DNA from: Legionella drozanskii LLAP-1
GTDB lineage: Bacteria > Pseudomonadota > Gammaproteobacteria > Legionellales > Legionellaceae
Assembly: GCF_001467585.1 (NCBI RefSeq)
Contig: NZ_LNXY01000008.1
Span: 1 to 63,749 of the forward strand
Reading direction: 5' to 3'
Length of the DNA: 63,749 bases
Part shown: in pieces, positions 28,919-38,391 of the stretch
How the letters are laid out: the number at the start of each line of letters is the position of its first letter
Numbering within the stretch: position 1 is the first letter of the stretch
Made by a program: the position numbers and the translations under genes
Notes under the pieces: generated by a model
The model's input: only the letters and a program-made list of their open reading frames with translations
What the model was told of the DNA's origin: nothing
The model's database searches: none

Positions 28919-31069
28919 ATGAAAAAATGGAAAATTCTTTGCGCTGCCACCTGCTTATTTTTTAGTACTTTTTGCCTGTCAGAAACCATTAACAACACTG
29001 ACATTAGGCAGCTTGTGAACTTTATTGTCTCCAATAAAATGTTAATTGCCACGCCTGAGCGCAAACTTGTTCCTCTCAGCTTTTTTCTTGGCACTCAAGA
29101 AGATATTGATGCTTATTTCGGTGATTTTATTTGCACTGCAAATAATAGTTGTACGGTAGTTAATACTCTGTTTACGCCTTTTGCTATCTTAGGTCGAGGC
29201 TTACCTCCTTTGGAGGGGACAGAACTCGAATGGCTACAGGCGCAGGCACAAATTGAACGGACAACGGTTAGATATGCTACTGATATTTATCATGGGGCTA
29301 CTCGGCAAATTGCACTAGCTTTGGCGGCAAAAAATGGTTTTTTAGCCCCTGAGAGAGCCAAGATTTTAATCTTAAATGAATTACTTTACATCATGAATCC
29401 AATTAATCGTGCAACAGGATTGGCCTTTCTCTACGGTAATAAAACCCCCATTTTTAATCCCAATTTTGCATTCAGTTTTCAACGGCTGGCAATCAATTTC
29501 TTTAATAAAGATCCCTTTTTTAATGGTAGATTCCAAGATTTTATCAGGCGAGATTTTAATCTTTTGGATGCCAGTATTGCTGAGCAGGGCCATCATTTTC
29601 CCGCCTTTTTTAATTTTATTACCACTTGGTCTGATTTCAGGCCCTTAACAGGTAAAAATGCTTGGGCACAACTCATCGGCCCCTTACAAGCAGAATTTAT
29701 ACTAGATAATGGTCGAATTCCGCTCAATTCCTTAGCCCTGCAAAATGCAATTAATAGCCTAATTCCTTTTGGATTTATGCAAACGGGGATTGGTGCATTC
29801 TATTTCGCACCCCTGGGTACACAAGGAATTCAAGTGCCCCTGCAACTGGGAGAAATCTCCATCGAGGATAATTTTGAAGTGTTAGCAGGCTTACAAATAT
29901 TAAAAGCTATTTTGCAAAAAACAATTCAGACCGTGGAAGTAAGGCAAGCAATTGCGAGTATCAATATCATGTTATATGGTGGCCGGACAATCAATGGCTT
30001 CCGCACTTTAGGCCTATTGAATTTTCTTTATAATGGCAGTTTTGATGTGGAAAATGGCCTTTTTATAACAGGTGGCATTGCCTTGACGCCCTCAGCAACC
30101 GATGATTGGCAGCCAGGCCGATCATTCCGTGCAAGTTTTACAGCGGTCAGTACTAATTTATGGGCTATTTCAGCTTTAGGCGTTGAGACAATCGATAATT
30201 GGTTTGGCAGAGGAACAGCCCTAAAAATATGGCAAACTGTTCGCAATAATGGCGGGTTTTTTAATAACGGCGAATTATGGGGTTTAGGTTTTAGTTTAAA
30301 CAATAATGTAGGTGCCAAGCCTGAAAGTATTATGGCGGCAGCACAAACGGCCGCTGCGGTTAATGCATTGAATTCTTTAATCGATTTTTACAGAAATTCG
30401 GATATTGATGTCAGAGATTTAGAAGAAGATCTTGCTAGTTTACAACTTAATTTTTCTCATTTGCGTAATGATCGTTATCTTGATTCTAATTTTGTTGATG
30501 CCACACCAAGGGAGTTTTTTATCACTGTGCCTCCAGTCATTGGTCAAGCTTTTCTTCATGCAAGCAAGCGTTTTTCCATTCCCTTTGATTGGAATGCCAA
30601 CACGATTGCCAGCATTAACGCGAATGCCTGGGTTATTATGAATAATTTTAATTTTAATCCTTTTCAATACGGAGGAAGGCCAGAGGGAGAAAACTATCCA
30701 ATACCCCAAAAAGTAGATATCTTAGATAAAACAGTTCAGACGATTACTGATGCGCTGCCCATGGACGTAACAGTTAATTTTTCAGCAGGGGAGTTAGGTC
30801 CAATTAGACGGTTAGTTCTGCGTTACAACTTAGATGGCTCACAAACAAATTGGATTGTTGCCGCAAATATTGATCAGAGAGACGGGTTTACTACTTTACC
30901 TCGGGGAACAAAGGCTATTTCAATTTCTACTAGCGAGGATGATTTTAATAATATCTGTCATATCAATCCCGCAACGAGCTTATGTGCGGATCGGGATTGT
31001 TTGACCGTCCGCTCTATTAATGCTCATTGGAGTGCAGATGGATTGGGGAATTGTGATTTGGGGGATTAG
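28919..31069 (+). CDS. Large secreted protein of unknown function
   Basis: The 716 residues begin with a clear Sec signal peptide (KKWKILCAATCLFFSTFCLS). I do not recognise a family. The mature part is rich in Asn, Phe and Leu and has few charged clusters. Repeated helix-like segments such as NLWAISALGVETIDNWFG, ALKIWQTVRNNGGF and GELWGLGFSLNN are spaced like an alpha/alpha-barrel of the type seen in glycoside hydrolases, and the last 110 residues look like a separate beta domain (VTVNFSAGELGPIRRLVLRY) with cysteines CHINPATSLCADRDC near the end. A type II-secreted enzyme is plausible but unproven. It ends 12 bp before the convergent flavoprotein gene. Confidence 0.7.
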   Translation: MKKWKILCAATCLFFSTFCLSETINNTDIRQLVNFIVSNKMLIATPERKLVPLSFFLGTQEDIDAYFGDFICTANNSCTVVNTLFTPFAILGRGLPPLEGTELEWLQAQAQIERTTVRYATDIYHGATRQIALALAAKNGFLAPERAKILILNELLYIMNPINRATGLAFLYGNKTPIFNPNFAFSFQRLAINFFNKDPFFNGRFQDFIRRDFNLLDASIAEQGHHFPAFFNFITTWSDFRPLTGKNAWAQLIGPLQAEFILDNGRIPLNSLALQNAINSLIPFGFMQTGIGAFYFAPLGTQGIQVPLQLGEISIEDNFEVLAGLQILKAILQKTIQTVEVRQAIASINIMLYGGRTINGFRTLGLLNFLYNGSFDVENGLFITGGIALTPSATDDWQPGRSFRASFTAVSTNLWAISALGVETIDNWFGRGTALKIWQTVRNNGGFFNNGELWGLGFSLNNNVGAKPESIMAAAQTAAAVNALNSLIDFYRNSDIDVRDLEEDLASLQLNFSHLRNDRYLDSNFVDATPREFFITVPPVIGQAFLHASKRFSIPFDWNANTIASINANAWVIMNNFNFNPFQYGGRPEGENYPIPQKVDILDKTVQTITDALPMDVTVNFSAGELGPIRRLVLRYNLDGSQTNWIVAANIDQRDGFTTLPRGTKAISISTSEDDFNNICHINPATSLCADRDCLTVRSINAHWSADGLGNCDLGD

Positions 31070-31081
31070 TGTATTACTCAG

Positions 31082-32470
31082 CTAAGATTTATCCAAAGGT
31101 GATAATTGCTCTAAGGTGGTAGGAATTAGCTCTGAAACTGTAGGGTGTATATGGACAGCATCTCTAATCAAGGTATAAGGTTTATCAGCATACATAACAT
31201 CCAGAATAGAATGGATAATTTCATCACCGCCAACCCCTAAAATCGCTGCACCTAAGATCTTTTGACTATCAGCATCCACAAATATTTTAATAAAACCAGT
31301 CGTCTCACCTTTAAGAACAGCCCGTTTAACTTGCGACATGGGTCTTTTCGCGACGAGGGCATTATAGCCCCTCTGACGAATTTCAGCTTCGGTCATACCG
31401 CAGCGGCCCAATGGAGGATCGATATAGAGGGCATAAGCGGTAATTCTATCGGTGACTTTACGTTGAGTATGATTCAACAAATTATCCGCAACAATTTGGT
31501 AATCATTATAGGAGGTATGAGTAAATGCCCCTTTACCATTGCACTCACCAATTGCCCAGATATTCGATACGGAAGTTGCAAGAAAATCATCCACTACAAC
31601 GATACCACGTTGATCTAATTTAATATCTGTATTTTCCAAGCCTAGATCATCCGTATTGGGTATTCGACCAATAGCGACTAATACATGAGTTCCTTTGATG
31701 ACTGATTTATTGTTTTCATCTCCGATATGAACATGAACGTCTTGCCCCGATTGGGTGCATTCAAAGCAACTTGTGTTCAAATGTACATCGATATTGGCGT
31801 CTTTAATAATTTTTAAGACGGTATCGGAAACATCCTCATCCTCGCGTGGAATAAGGCGAGGCATTTTTTCAATAACGGTTACTTTTGAACCAAAGAAGCT
31901 AAATGATTGAGCAAATTCGAGGCCAATATAGCTTCCACCGATGACAATTAAATGTTCGGGGAATGTCTCCAGATCTAAAATAGATGAATTCGTTAAGTAG
32001 TCAATTTCACTGAGACCTTTAATAGGAGGCACAAATGCACGCGCACCAACATTGATAAAAATTTTATCGCCGGTCAAATGTTGATCATTCACGGTGACGG
32101 TATAATTGTCGACAAATTTTGCCTGGCCGTTAAACACAGTAATATTTGGTGTATTCCGCAACCATTGCTCAACACCCTGAGAAGCCTTATGAACAATGGC
32201 ATCTTTACGTGCTTTAACGTTTTTCCAATTTGTTTTGATGGGCCCATCGATATCAATTCCGAACTCAGCTGCTCTATGAGCGAGATGAGCAACTTCCGCG
32301 CTGGCGATTAGGGTTTTAGTAGGAATGCAACCGGTATTGACGCAAGTACCACCAAAGTTTTTTCGTTCTATGATGGCAACTTTTAATCCAGTGCCTGCAA
32401 GTCGGACAGCAAGAGAAGGGCCAGATTGGCCAGTTCCTATAACAATCGCATCAAAGCATTGCGCAGTCAT
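31082..32470 (-). CDS. MerA-like class I pyridine nucleotide-disulfide oxidoreductase
   Basis: FAD-dependent oxidoreductase with the redox disulfide at Cys43 and Cys48 (GGTCVNTGCIPTKT), the FAD GxGxSG motif at residues 11-17, a second NAD-binding GGSYIGLEFAQ and the C-terminal HIHPTVSELI with the active-site His. This resembles the mercuric-reductase branch, but there is no N-terminal heavy-metal domain, no C-terminal vicinal cysteine pair and no mer operon nearby, so mercury reduction is unlikely. It may be a general disulfide or quinone reductase. Length 462. The promoter must lie in the 140 bp shared with the divergent tatD-type gene. Confidence 0.85.
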   Translation of the reverse strand: MTAQCFDAIVIGTGQSGPSLAVRLAGTGLKVAIIERKNFGGTCVNTGCIPTKTLIASAEVAHLAHRAAEFGIDIDGPIKTNWKNVKARKDAIVHKASQGVEQWLRNTPNITVFNGQAKFVDNYTVTVNDQHLTGDKIFINVGARAFVPPIKGLSEIDYLTNSSILDLETFPEHLIVIGGSYIGLEFAQSFSFFGSKVTVIEKMPRLIPREDEDVSDTVLKIIKDANIDVHLNTSCFECTQSGQDVHVHIGDENNKSVIKGTHVLVAIGRIPNTDDLGLENTDIKLDQRGIVVVDDFLATSVSNIWAIGECNGKGAFTHTSYNDYQIVADNLLNHTQRKVTDRITAYALYIDPPLGRCGMTEAEIRQRGYNALVAKRPMSQVKRAVLKGETTGFIKIFVDADSQKILGAAILGVGGDEIIHSILDVMYADKPYTLIRDAVHIHPTVSELIPTTLEQLSPLDKS

Positions 32471-32610
32471 GATATCTCCTTCCTTGAAAACAGTTTATTG
32501 TTCTGTTGTTAACTTTAGCTTATAAAATTAGGATTTGCTCAATGCTTAGTTTTGCCAACCTTAGGCCGCGTGCTAAAATCTTCTTAGTTCCTTTAATTGA
32601 CTTTAATATT

Positions 32611-33399
32611 ATGCTAGTAGATTCACATTGCCATCTGAATTTTATTGATCTAACCGAATTTGATAATGACCTAGAAAAAGTATTGGTGAAAGCTAAAGAG
32701 AATGGCGTTGAACATTTTCTTTGTGTCTGCGTTGAGCTTGGAGATTACCCAGTGCTTTGCCAACTTGCTGACAACCATCCTGAGATCAGTATTTCGGTAG
32801 GTTTGCATCCAAACAGTGAGATCGATAAAGAACCTTCAGCAGCCACGCTGGTCAATTTAGCAAAGCATCCTGACTGTATTGCAATAGGTGAGACAGGGCT
32901 TGATTACTATCGTACAGAAACAGAAATAGCCCAGGAACATCAAAGACAGCGTTTTCGTGCTCATATTCAAGCATCGCTGACCACGGCAAAGCCTCTTATT
33001 ATTCATACACGTCAAGCAGCGGATGATACTCTGCGACTTATGGAAGAAGAAAATGCCCAGGAGGTTGGTGGAGTTATGCATTGTTTTGCTGAAGATTGGG
33101 CTATTGCAAAACGAGCCTTGGATTTGAATTTCTATATTTCGTTATCAGGGATTGTCTCTTTCAAAAATGCCACCGCTTTGCATGAAGTGGCTAAGAAAAT
33201 TCCCAAAGATCGGCTTTTAATCGAAACCGATTCACCCTATTTGGCGCCTGTTCCTTTTCGAGGAAAACAAAATCATCCTGCGCTTGTTAAATACGTTGCA
33301 ATTGCTTTGAGTGAATTACGTCAGACTAGTTATGAAGAGATTGCTCAGCAAACCACAGAAAATTTCTATCGTTGTTTTAAAGTTCCTAAAAGAGTGTAA
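32611..33399 (+). CDS. ycfH: TatD family metal-dependent DNase
   Basis: TIM-barrel metallohydrolase; TatD/YcfH proteins are 3'-5' exonucleases linked to DNA repair. Metal ligands are visible in VDSHCHLNF at the N-terminus, GETGLDYYR, PLIIHTRQA, MHCFAED and ETDSPYLAPVPFRGKQNHP. I start at the ATG at 32611 because this puts DSHCH at residues 4-8, as in the family; the open frame from 32506 adds 35 unrelated residues. Length 262 equals E. coli YcfH (265). No strong ribosome binding site is visible. Confidence 0.9.
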   Translation: MLVDSHCHLNFIDLTEFDNDLEKVLVKAKENGVEHFLCVCVELGDYPVLCQLADNHPEISISVGLHPNSEIDKEPSAATLVNLAKHPDCIAIGETGLDYYRTETEIAQEHQRQRFRAHIQASLTTAKPLIIHTRQAADDTLRLMEEENAQEVGGVMHCFAEDWAIAKRALDLNFYISLSGIVSFKNATALHEVAKKIPKDRLLIETDSPYLAPVPFRGKQNHPALVKYVAIALSELRQTSYEEIAQQTTENFYRCFKVPKRV

Positions 33400-33461
33400 T
33401 TTGTATCAAGTGAGGTGGGCTTTGGCTTAACCTACGAATGGAAAATCAGAAGAGGACCAAA

Positions 33462-34598
33462 ATGAGCAGCGCAAATAACAAAAAATTATTTATAGGATTA
33501 ATGTCGGGAACAAGTATGGATGGTATCGACGCTGCGCTCGTTGATTTGTCAACTAATCAGTTTATCGCTGGCCTTACCCGTCCCTATAGCGCAAAAGCAA
33601 AACACTATCTTAATGCGGTATTAAGCGGAGAATTAAATAGTTTAAAGGCCTACAGTCAATTAAATACTCTTTTAGGAAGAGAGTTTGCCAGTGCAGCAAT
33701 TGAGCTTAAGGACAAAGTTAAGGTTCCAGGAGAAGCGATCCAAGCGATTGGTAGTCATGGTCAGACTCTCTGTCACGATGCGACCGCAGATATCCCCTAC
33801 ACGGTACAACTAGGTTGTGCTCATACCATTGCTGAATTAACCGGCATAACAGTTGTTGCGGATTTTAGAACACGTGACATGGTTGTTGGCGGACAGGGAG
33901 CTCCATTTGCTCCTATTTATCATCAAGCTCTTTTTAAAGGGCAAAACTTCCCAATCGCCATCGTCAATATCGGCGGCATTGCCAATGTGACTTATATGCC
34001 AAATGAAATGACTGTGAGTGGATATGATTTAGGTCCGGGCAACTGCTTAATGGATGCCTGGATCCAAAAAAATCTTGGTCTTGATTATGACGCAGCTGGT
34101 GCTTGGGCATCAACAGGAAAAGTCATTGAGCCCTTATTAAATAAAATGCTGATTGATCCTTATTTTAAGCGTGAACAACCCAAAAGTATTGGTAAAGAAT
34201 ATTTTTCTCTCGCCTGGCTAAACAATTATCTAGACGCTGAATATTCTCCAATGGATGTACAGGCAACATTATTAATGTTAACGGCAACAACAATTGTGCA
34301 AGGAATAAAAAAAGAATCTATAGCACCTAAGCAAATTTTTATTTGCGGTGGCGGCGCTCATAATACTTCTTTGCTTAATTCCCTAGCCAACTTAGCCCCT
34401 GAGATGCCCGTAAAAAGCACAGATGCAATTAATATTAGCCCCGATTTTATTGAGGCTTTAATGTTTGCTTGGCTGGCTGAAAAAACCTTAAACAAGATTC
34501 CACTTAATATGAGTCAAATCACTGGAGCGAAGCAAATTACAATATTAGGGGCAATCTATCCTGGGGGCATTGACAAATCAAATTCGCTTAGGGTGTAA
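33462..34598 (+). CDS. anmK: Anhydro-N-acetylmuramic acid kinase
   Basis: Phosphorylates and opens 1,6-anhydroMurNAc released in cell-wall recycling, giving MurNAc-6-phosphate. The N-terminal FIGLMSGTSMDGIDAALVD motif is diagnostic, with DFRTRDMVVGGQGAPFAP and the ICGGGAHN motif further on. I use the ATG at 33462, which has agagga five bases upstream, rather than the in-frame ATG at 33438 with none. Length 378. The next gene, an MFS transporter, begins 29 bp later and could be cotranscribed. Confidence 0.93.
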   Translation: MSSANNKKLFIGLMSGTSMDGIDAALVDLSTNQFIAGLTRPYSAKAKHYLNAVLSGELNSLKAYSQLNTLLGREFASAAIELKDKVKVPGEAIQAIGSHGQTLCHDATADIPYTVQLGCAHTIAELTGITVVADFRTRDMVVGGQGAPFAPIYHQALFKGQNFPIAIVNIGGIANVTYMPNEMTVSGYDLGPGNCLMDAWIQKNLGLDYDAAGAWASTGKVIEPLLNKMLIDPYFKREQPKSIGKEYFSLAWLNNYLDAEYSPMDVQATLLMLTATTIVQGIKKESIAPKQIFICGGGAHNTSLLNSLANLAPEMPVKSTDAINISPDFIEALMFAWLAEKTLNKIPLNMSQITGAKQITILGAIYPGGIDKSNSLRV

Positions 34599-34627
34599 TG
34601 TTGTTTTTCACCAATTAAGATACTCCT

Positions 34628-35956
34628 TTGAACACACAAACTTTAAACAATCAACAACCTAGCAAATTTAGTGCTTATGTTGTTTTCTTACTCTCCGCTA
34701 CCTTTTATCTGTACGAGTTCGTATTGCAGGTAGCGCCTAGTGTCATGGCTGACTCAATGATGAAAAGTTTTCAAGTGAGTGCAGCAGGCTTTGGAATTAT
34801 ATCGGCTTTTTATTTTTATGCGTATGCTCCCATGCAACTGCCAGCCGGTTTGCTTTTTGACCGTTATGGCCCGCGAAAATTAATGACTTTTGCCTTAATC
34901 ACCTGTGCGATAGGCTCATTCTTTTTTGCTTCGACAAATAGTTTATATACTGCCGCCCTTGGCCGTTTCCTTATCGGTATGGCATCAGCTTTTTCTTTTA
35001 TCGGGGTATTAGTCTTAGTATCGCGTTGGTTTCCTCCACAACAGTTTGCTATTCTTGCGGGTATCGCTCAGCTTATGAGCTCCGTTGGCGCTATGTTTGG
35101 GGAGATGCCGCTTGCCAAGTTAATCGATCTGGTAGGCTGGCGTTATGCCAGTTTTATCCTGGCTTTTATTGGATTAGCTTTAGCCGCTCTCATTTGGTTT
35201 GTGATAAGAGATTATCCTCATCAGACAACTCAGGAGCGACCGCAACGCCAGTTTAAAGATGAATGGCAGCGACTTTTAAGTGTTTGTCATCGTTCTTATA
35301 CCTGGATAATAGGTGCTTATGCGTTTACCATTTGGACACCAATAGCCGTTTTTGCTGCACTATGGGGAGTTCCCTATTTACAGCAAAAATATCAAGTAAG
35401 TGTTCTTGTCGCTTCTGGGCTCTGTTCAATGATTTGGTTAGGTATTGGTGTGGGAAGTCCTTTGTTAGGCTGGGTCAGCGACCGCTTCTATAGTCGACGC
35501 TTAGCTTTAAGTATTAGTTCGGTTTTTGGATTGGTTTCAACGCTTATGCTGCTGTATTTACCGAATGTTCCAATTAACTGGATGTATCTTGTATTGTTTA
35601 TGTTTGGTTTCGGTGCCGGCGGTCAAACGGTAAGCTTTGCAGTAGTAAAAGATAATAACCCGCCGGAGTTGGTTGGTACTGCCTCAGGATTTAATAATCT
35701 CGCAGTATTATTAGGTGGGGCAATTTTTCAGCCGCTAGTTGGTGTCTTTCTCCATCACAGTAGTGGATGGACCATTGTTAACGATGTACCGGTCTATCCA
35801 GTACAAAGCTACAATTACGCTTTATTTATTTTACCTGCCTGTTATTTTATAAGTTTGCTTGTATCTCTGTTTGTTCTTAGAGAGTCTCACCCAGGAAGTG
35901 CTGAAATTTTACATAAAAAATGTCACCACATGGATTTAAATAGTAGTCTTATTTAG
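34628..35956 (+). CDS. Major facilitator superfamily transporter
   Basis: About twelve hydrophobic helices, with the MFS loop motif GLLFDRYGPRKLM between helices 2 and 3 and a similar LLGWVSDRFYSRRL in the second half. Length 442. The N-terminal LYEFVLQVAPSVM resembles the many MFS carriers of Legionella and Coxiella, some of which (Pht proteins) take up amino acids or nucleosides in the vacuole. Substrate cannot be told. The start appears to be TTG at 34628, as no ATG precedes the first helix. It follows anmK, and a sugar or peptide linked to wall recycling is one possibility. Confidence 0.85.
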   Translation: MNTQTLNNQQPSKFSAYVVFLLSATFYLYEFVLQVAPSVMADSMMKSFQVSAAGFGIISAFYFYAYAPMQLPAGLLFDRYGPRKLMTFALITCAIGSFFFASTNSLYTAALGRFLIGMASAFSFIGVLVLVSRWFPPQQFAILAGIAQLMSSVGAMFGEMPLAKLIDLVGWRYASFILAFIGLALAALIWFVIRDYPHQTTQERPQRQFKDEWQRLLSVCHRSYTWIIGAYAFTIWTPIAVFAALWGVPYLQQKYQVSVLVASGLCSMIWLGIGVGSPLLGWVSDRFYSRRLALSISSVFGLVSTLMLLYLPNVPINWMYLVLFMFGFGAGGQTVSFAVVKDNNPPELVGTASGFNNLAVLLGGAIFQPLVGVFLHHSSGWTIVNDVPVYPVQSYNYALFILPACYFISLLVSLFVLRESHPGSAEILHKKCHHMDLNSSLI

Positions 35957-35961
35957 CAAGA

Positions 35962-35991
35962 ACATAACCTGGTTGCGAAATCAGGTTATGT
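35962..35991 (+). terminator. Hairpin behind the MFS transporter gene
   Basis: acataacctg (35962-35971) pairs perfectly with caggttatgt (35982-35991). It lies 5 bp after the stop codon and before the PAP2 gene. There is no T run, so termination would be weak or Rho-assisted. Confidence 0.45.
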
Positions 35992-36024
35992 AGCCTTAAT
36001 GGAAATTATAAATAAGGGATGTTC

Positions 36025-36801
36025 ATGCAAAATTCCATTAATGATGCGAACAATAAGTATTATTTAATGGGAGGTATTGTATGTTGTCTTATATTTTTAT
36101 TTCTTATTGCTGCTGTGAATTGGTATATTCCTGTCGCGCAACTTAATGCGTATTTAAATCAATACGTTGAAAATAAATTACCATTTTCTTTCCTGAGATA
36201 TATTGCCCTGTTGGTTTCTCTTTTGGGTGATAAATATGTCATTATTCCAACCGTTCTATTAACTGGTTTCTTTTTTCAACGGCAAAAACGATTTAGTCTG
36301 CATTTTATCATCGTGGTCATTTTAGCAATGTTGCTAGCTTCTTTTTTTAAAAATAGCTTAGCAATTCCTCGCCCAGATGTGTTTATTCAGTTGAACAAAT
36401 TTGCTTTTCCAAGCCGCCATGTTAGTTTATGCTCATCCTACTTAATTTTTTTATCCCTGATCATTACTCAACAAATCAAGCACTATAAGTGGTTAGTTGT
36501 AGTATCTGCATTAACTTTAATTTTATTAGAATCATTATCCCGGATGATACTTGGGGTTCATTGGTTAACTGATGTGGTAGGGGGCATTTTGCTCGGTGCC
36601 GCCTGCGCTTTATTCGTTGTTTATCATTATAATTTTAAGCCAACCCCAATTCAGAATCTTCGCAGTTTTGTTAAAATTTTTATAATGATTTTTTGTTTGA
36701 TTAGTCTTTTTTATTTATTTATTTATTGGACTGAATTAATTAAGGAATATAAGTTTAGACAAGAAAGTGGCATACTTGATTTCAATTTGTATATAACTTA
36801 A
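36025..36801 (+). CDS. PAP2 family membrane phosphatase
   Basis: Integral-membrane lipid phosphatase family (phosphatidate or undecaprenyl-pyrophosphate phosphatase type). The three signature blocks are present: KNSLAIPRPD (K-x6-RP), FPSRHVS (PSxH-like, with Arg as the third residue) and SRMILGVHWLTDVVGG (SR-x5-H-x3-D). There are about six hydrophobic segments. The start is set at the ATG at 36025, seven bases after aaggg; the ATG at 36019 abuts that site. Length 258. Substrate unknown. Confidence 0.85.
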   Translation: MQNSINDANNKYYLMGGIVCCLIFLFLIAAVNWYIPVAQLNAYLNQYVENKLPFSFLRYIALLVSLLGDKYVIIPTVLLTGFFFQRQKRFSLHFIIVVILAMLLASFFKNSLAIPRPDVFIQLNKFAFPSRHVSLCSSYLIFLSLIITQQIKHYKWLVVVSALTLILLESLSRMILGVHWLTDVVGGILLGAACALFVVYHYNFKPTPIQNLRSFVKIFIMIFCLISLFYLFIYWTELIKEYKFRQESGILDFNLYIT

Positions 36802-36834
36802 GTCATTTGATTAAATGACGCCTTAATTTTTGTT
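36802..36834 (+). terminator. Terminator of the PAP2 gene
   Basis: gtcattt (36802-36808) pairs with aaatgac (36813-36819) directly after the stop codon, and a ttaattttt tract follows 5 bases later. Confidence 0.5.
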
Positions 36835-36892
36835 TAAGTTTTTATCAGTACAATATACCACTGAGTAGTAGTTTAATAACAAAGGTGTATAT

Positions 36893-37792
36893 ATGAAAGC
36901 TGATGCAGAAATGAAAAAAATATTAGAAAAAGATAAAGCAAGAAAGGAAGGTTTAATTGAACTTGATATACCGTATAAAAAAGAGAAAAAAACTGAGCGG
37001 ATTATTTCTAAATTTTGGACTAATTTATCAAAGTCAGGCCTGGAAAGAAAATCGTTTAAAGAACACGATTTCGGTCAATTTAGATCGAGATATTTGTCCA
37101 AATCAGAACAGCTAGACAGCAGATTGACAATTGATCATGATGGAAAATTTATTAGAACCAATGGAAAAACTGCCAACGGTCTATATATTTATATCGTCAA
37201 TAAAAATGATGAAATAGTTGCTCTGCCAAACATGCGAACTTTGCATCATTCTTACGTAGCAAATGGTAAAAAAATAAAAGGGGCAGGATTTCTTTTATTT
37301 GAAAAAGGAATTTTGAAGGAGATTGATAATAATAGCGGTCATTATAAGCCCACTACCGAACAAATGATAAATTTATTAACAAATGTATGCAAACAGCTTC
37401 CCTATGATGTTCGTTTCAAAGACTATAGTCATCAAAAGGAAAAAGTTCTTCATCAATATAGCCTCAATGAGTTTGTTAAAGCCGTAGAAAGTGATGCGGC
37501 TAGTAATGAATTAATAAGTATCGCCGAGAAAATTCCTTATCGTGTTACACAATCTCCTATGACGACTGTAATAGAAGAGCGTCTTCATTTTGTAAAAACG
37601 TACGTAAAGGATTTAAATGAAAAAGTTCAAACTCGTTTAAAGCTTGATGATGAACCTTTTGAACGTGTTTATGAAGAAATATCCGATGATTTTGAAAGTG
37701 GCTCAGAGAAAGAAGTTTCTAAAAGAAATGATTCAGATTCTGAGGACGAAAATATTTCTGAAGAGCAGGGAAGTAGTCCTCGTTTAATATAG
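36893..37792 (+). CDS. IQM-motif protein, paralogue 1 (candidate effector)
   Basis: 299 residues, Lys/Glu-rich, no signal peptide or membrane helix. Residues about 114-157 read LHHSYVANGKKI, GAG, a G-x-L and NNSGHYKPT. This matches the signature H-S-x-x-(L/V)-A-G-...-SGHY-x-P-T that I know from plant IQM proteins and related sequences; the IQ calmodulin-binding motif itself is absent. A second copy lies at 38392. The last 40 residues are very acidic (EEISDDFESGSEKE), like the E-block of Dot/Icm substrates. Molecular function is unknown. Confidence 0.75.
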   Translation: MKADAEMKKILEKDKARKEGLIELDIPYKKEKKTERIISKFWTNLSKSGLERKSFKEHDFGQFRSRYLSKSEQLDSRLTIDHDGKFIRTNGKTANGLYIYIVNKNDEIVALPNMRTLHHSYVANGKKIKGAGFLLFEKGILKEIDNNSGHYKPTTEQMINLLTNVCKQLPYDVRFKDYSHQKEKVLHQYSLNEFVKAVESDAASNELISIAEKIPYRVTQSPMTTVIEERLHFVKTYVKDLNEKVQTRLKLDDEPFERVYEEISDDFESGSEKEVSKRNDSDSEDENISEEQGSSPRLI

Positions 37793-37912
37793 AATAAGTG
37801 TTGCTAGACTTAAATTTATTCTGGTAATTTGGGTTTAGCAAATAATAAAATCAATAAATTACTTACAATTTTTGTTTTATACTAAAGATAGGTTTCTTAT
37901 GAGTAAGTCCTT

Positions 37913-38272
37913 ATGAAACGAAACTGGAATATAATCAGAACGATTCTTTTGCAAGTCGAAAAATTGGCGCCAAATGCTCTTTTGACTTTAGATGATTTTC
38001 CTGTCGATCAACACAACGAAGTCTCCTATCACTTAGAAATATTAGAAGAAGCTGGATTGCTCCAAGGAAAAATACATAAAACTCCTGGCGGCTCACCCCA
38101 TAGTTTTCATTTAATTCGTCTCACTTGGTATGGTCATGATTTTTTAGAGAGCATCCGCTCCGACACACTATGGCAAGAAATAAAAGATCAACTAGATTCT
38201 AAAAAAATTGGGATGAAAGTTGATACGATTATGGCGACGTCGCAAGCAATTACCAATAAGATGACATCTTGA
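37913..38272 (+). CDS. DUF2513 family protein
   Basis: 119 residues that match the DUF2513 pattern: an N-terminal MKR-x-W-x-x-I-R-x-I-L-L helix, a YHLEILEEAGLL helix-turn, then LTWYGHDFLESIRSDTLW. The fold is probably a winged helix; members are often found near phages and mobile genes and their role is unknown. It lies between two IQM-motif paralogues in the same direction but is not related to them. Whether the three are transcribed together is not clear: the gaps are about 120 bp each. Confidence 0.8.
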   Translation: MKRNWNIIRTILLQVEKLAPNALLTLDDFPVDQHNEVSYHLEILEEAGLLQGKIHKTPGGSPHSFHLIRLTWYGHDFLESIRSDTLWQEIKDQLDSKKIGMKVDTIMATSQAITNKMTS

Positions 38273-38391
38273 TCTTAATTTGAACTCAATTAACTAACTC
38301 TCCCCTAGCTGCATATTCTGTATTTTGCATTAATTTAATTCAACTGCATTTAATTGTGCTCTTAATGTTCATTTAATAATTAAATTATAGA

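Noticed and set aside
31082-32470. Mercuric reductase
   Set aside because: The redox disulfide matches, but the heavy-metal domain, the C-terminal cysteine pair and any mer genes are missing.
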